64,000 nucleotides of DNA from Helicobacter sp. MIT 11-5569 (GTDB lineage Bacteria > Campylobacterota > Campylobacteria > Campylobacterales > Helicobacteraceae), in contig NZ_JRPB02000004.1 in the NCBI RefSeq assembly GCF_000765695.2, positions 1-64,000 on the forward strand, given 5' to 3'. A program made the translations under genes and the position numbers. The first letter of the stretch is position 1. Every line of letters starts with the position of its first letter. Under the pieces are notes generated by a model. That model saw only the letters and a program-made list of their open reading frames with translations. It did no database searches and was not told where the DNA came from. This document shows positions 62,757 through 64,000 of this stretch, in pieces.

Positions 62757-64000
62757 ATGACAAGATTTTCTAAAGCAGGATTTGTGTTATCCACTGCTGG
62801 AAGTGCAATTGGACTTGGAGGGATTTGGAGCTTTCCTTATTTGGTTGGACAAAATGGCGGTTTTGCCTTTGTTTTGATTTTTGTGCTTGCATTTTTATTT
62901 TTTGGAGTGAGTGTATTTATCGTAGAAATGCTATTTGGAAGAGCAAGCGGGCAAAATGCAGTTAGTGCATTTGAAACATTTGCACCCAAGCATTTAGGAT
63001 TCTTAAAATATGGCGGATTTATGATGATTTCTGGCGTATTGATTTTTTCTTTTTATGTAGTGGTGCTAGGATGGCTTGTGCATTATATGTTTTTAAGTCT
63101 TTTTGGAATGCCAACTACACTAGAGGGGACAAAGGATTTGTGGGGGGACTTTGCTTCTAATCAGGTTCTTTGGCAAATGCTATGGCATTTTGTGGTCGTA
63201 TCACTCTGTGCGTATGTTTTAAATCGTGGCGTAAAAGCTGGGATTGAGAAATTAAATTTGATTTTAATGCCTTTATTATTGTTTATTTTTCTAGGGCTTT
63301 TGGTGTATTCAATGATGCAAGAGGCATTTTGGGATTCCTTTAGATTTTTGTTCCAACCTGATTTTAGCAAGATTACTTCAGAGGTCGTGGTAAAAGCTAT
63401 TGGACAAGCATTTTTCTCCCTTTCTTTAGGGGTTGGAGTAATTTTAACCTATTCTAACTCTATGCCAAAACATGGAAATTTTGTGCGTTTTGCAGTGGTT
63501 GTTGCATTGCTAAATTTCTTTTTCTGTCTTATTGCTGGGCTTGTGATTTTCACTTTCATTTTTGGTTATGGAGCAGAGCCAACAGAAGGTGTTGGGCTAG
63601 TATTTGTTTCTTTGTCGCTTATTTTTGCAAATATGGGAATAACTGGGCAAGTGATTGCGTTTTTATTTTTTATAGCATTGATTTTTGCGGGGATTACTTC
63701 AGCGGTTTCTATGTTAGAGCCTTTAAATAGTTATTTAATCGAATGCCACACAATGAAGCGCCGTAACGCAAATTTAATAAGTGTGCTTTGCGCATATTTC
63801 TTGGGTGTAGTTGTTTTGCTTAGCAATACAGCAATGTTTGCAGAGGATTTAACATTTTTTGGAAAAAATCTTTTTGATTGGTTTGCATATATTACAAGCT
63901 CATTTTTACTTCCATTAGCAGGTGTGTTTATGTGTCTTTATATGGGGTGGATTTTACCAAAAGAGCGCGTATATGCGATGAGTGAGGGGCATTTAAAGGG
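62757..64000 (+). CDS. Na+-dependent transporter of the NSS family (partial)
   Basis: An open frame running off the window end (at least 414 codons). It starts MTRFSKAGFVLSTAGSAIGL followed by GGIWSFPYLVGQNGGFAF, the hallmark first helix of neurotransmitter:sodium symporters, and continues with about ten hydrophobic helices. The FFSLSLGVGVILTYSN segment matches helix 6 with the substrate site. It imports amino acids or related compounds with sodium. The C-terminal end is missing, so the class cannot be settled. Confidence 0.88.
   Translation, partial: MTRFSKAGFVLSTAGSAIGLGGIWSFPYLVGQNGGFAFVLIFVLAFLFFGVSVFIVEMLFGRASGQNAVSAFETFAPKHLGFLKYGGFMMISGVLIFSFYVVVLGWLVHYMFLSLFGMPTTLEGTKDLWGDFASNQVLWQMLWHFVVVSLCAYVLNRGVKAGIEKLNLILMPLLLFIFLGLLVYSMMQEAFWDSFRFLFQPDFSKITSEVVVKAIGQAFFSLSLGVGVILTYSNSMPKHGNFVRFAVVVALLNFFFCLIAGLVIFTFIFGYGAEPTEGVGLVFVSLSLIFANMGITGQVIAFLFFIALIFAGITSAVSMLEPLNSYLIECHTMKRRNANLISVLCAYFLGVVVLLSNTAMFAEDLTFFGKNLFDWFAYITSSFLLPLAGVFMCLYMGWILPKERVYAMSEGHLK

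Noticed and set aside
1-64000. CRISPR arrays, insertion sequences with transposase, rRNA genes
   Set aside because: I saw no spaced short repeats, no transposase frame and no rRNA signature anywhere in the window.

Overview
The window looks like a chromosome segment of a Helicobacter, more likely an enterohepatic species than H. pylori. It is AT-rich. It keeps several gene orders known from H. pylori (flgB-flgC-fliE-pbp2; rpsT-prfA beside glmM-lspA; cheY-prmA-ftsH-x-pssA; secG-frr-pyrE-RDD; M23-minC-lpxC). It also carries hisH, hisA and leuA, which H. pylori lacks, and long G/C homopolymers of the kind Campylobacter and Helicobacter use for phase variation. No database search was possible, so names rest on motifs, length and neighbours.

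Layout. (1) 1-4068: accessory DNA. A 1542-bp segment occurs twice as an apparently identical direct repeat. Each copy holds a frame-disrupted small peptide gene with a double-glycine leader motif and a 368-aa protein with two EF-hand loops. Between the copies lie a VirB11-type ATPase remnant and a coupled pair of tiny membrane-protein genes. (2) 4139-10744: a compact nine-gene operon with an adenylating enzyme, an M28-like peptidase, two acyl carrier proteins, a YkgJ-like Cys-cluster protein, two AAC(3)-type N-acetyltransferases and a formyltransferase. It contains a C12 and a G13 tract. It is probably a phase-variable pathway that decorates a surface or flagellar sugar with an activated amino acid, formyl or acetyl group. 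(3) 10754-13843: sigma54-driven flagellar rod genes flgB, flgC and fliE, then a class B penicillin-binding protein. (4) 13871-19552: Na/Pi transporter, a sigma54-preceded unknown protein, NDH-2, an aldolase-like protein and an M23 peptidase. (5) 19811-30906: grpE-dnaK, galE-pldA, glmS, tRNA-Val, glmM-lspA, rpsT-prfA, tRNA-Ser and pdxJ. (6) 30993-43872: a long + strand run with an exonuclease, a PDC sensor protein, hisH-hisA, cheY, prmA, ftsH, a PSD-like protein, pssA, a probable leucine leader and leuA, secG-frr-pyrE-RDD, atpB and a ThiE-like protein. (7) 43869-54834: malic enzyme, an AsmA-like protein, a Cys-rich lipoprotein, ileS with a 42-aa membrane peptide and a phase-variable FkbM methyltransferase, metK, a peroxiredoxin and an MFS exporter. 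(8) 55015-64000: M23 peptidase-minC-lpxC-TsaB-like-CDF-AAA ATPase-glycosyltransferase, then an NSS-family transporter cut off by the window end.

The most unusual parts are the phase-variable carrier-protein operon, in which losing one C would fuse the adenylation enzyme to the downstream peptidase-like protein, and the duplicated double-glycine peptide/EF-hand pair beside a type IV secretion remnant. A probable leucine attenuator before leuA and a sigma54 promoter before an unknown gene are smaller, checkable leads. Apart from the 457-base stretch at 1543-1999, no gene-free stretch exceeds about 300 bases.
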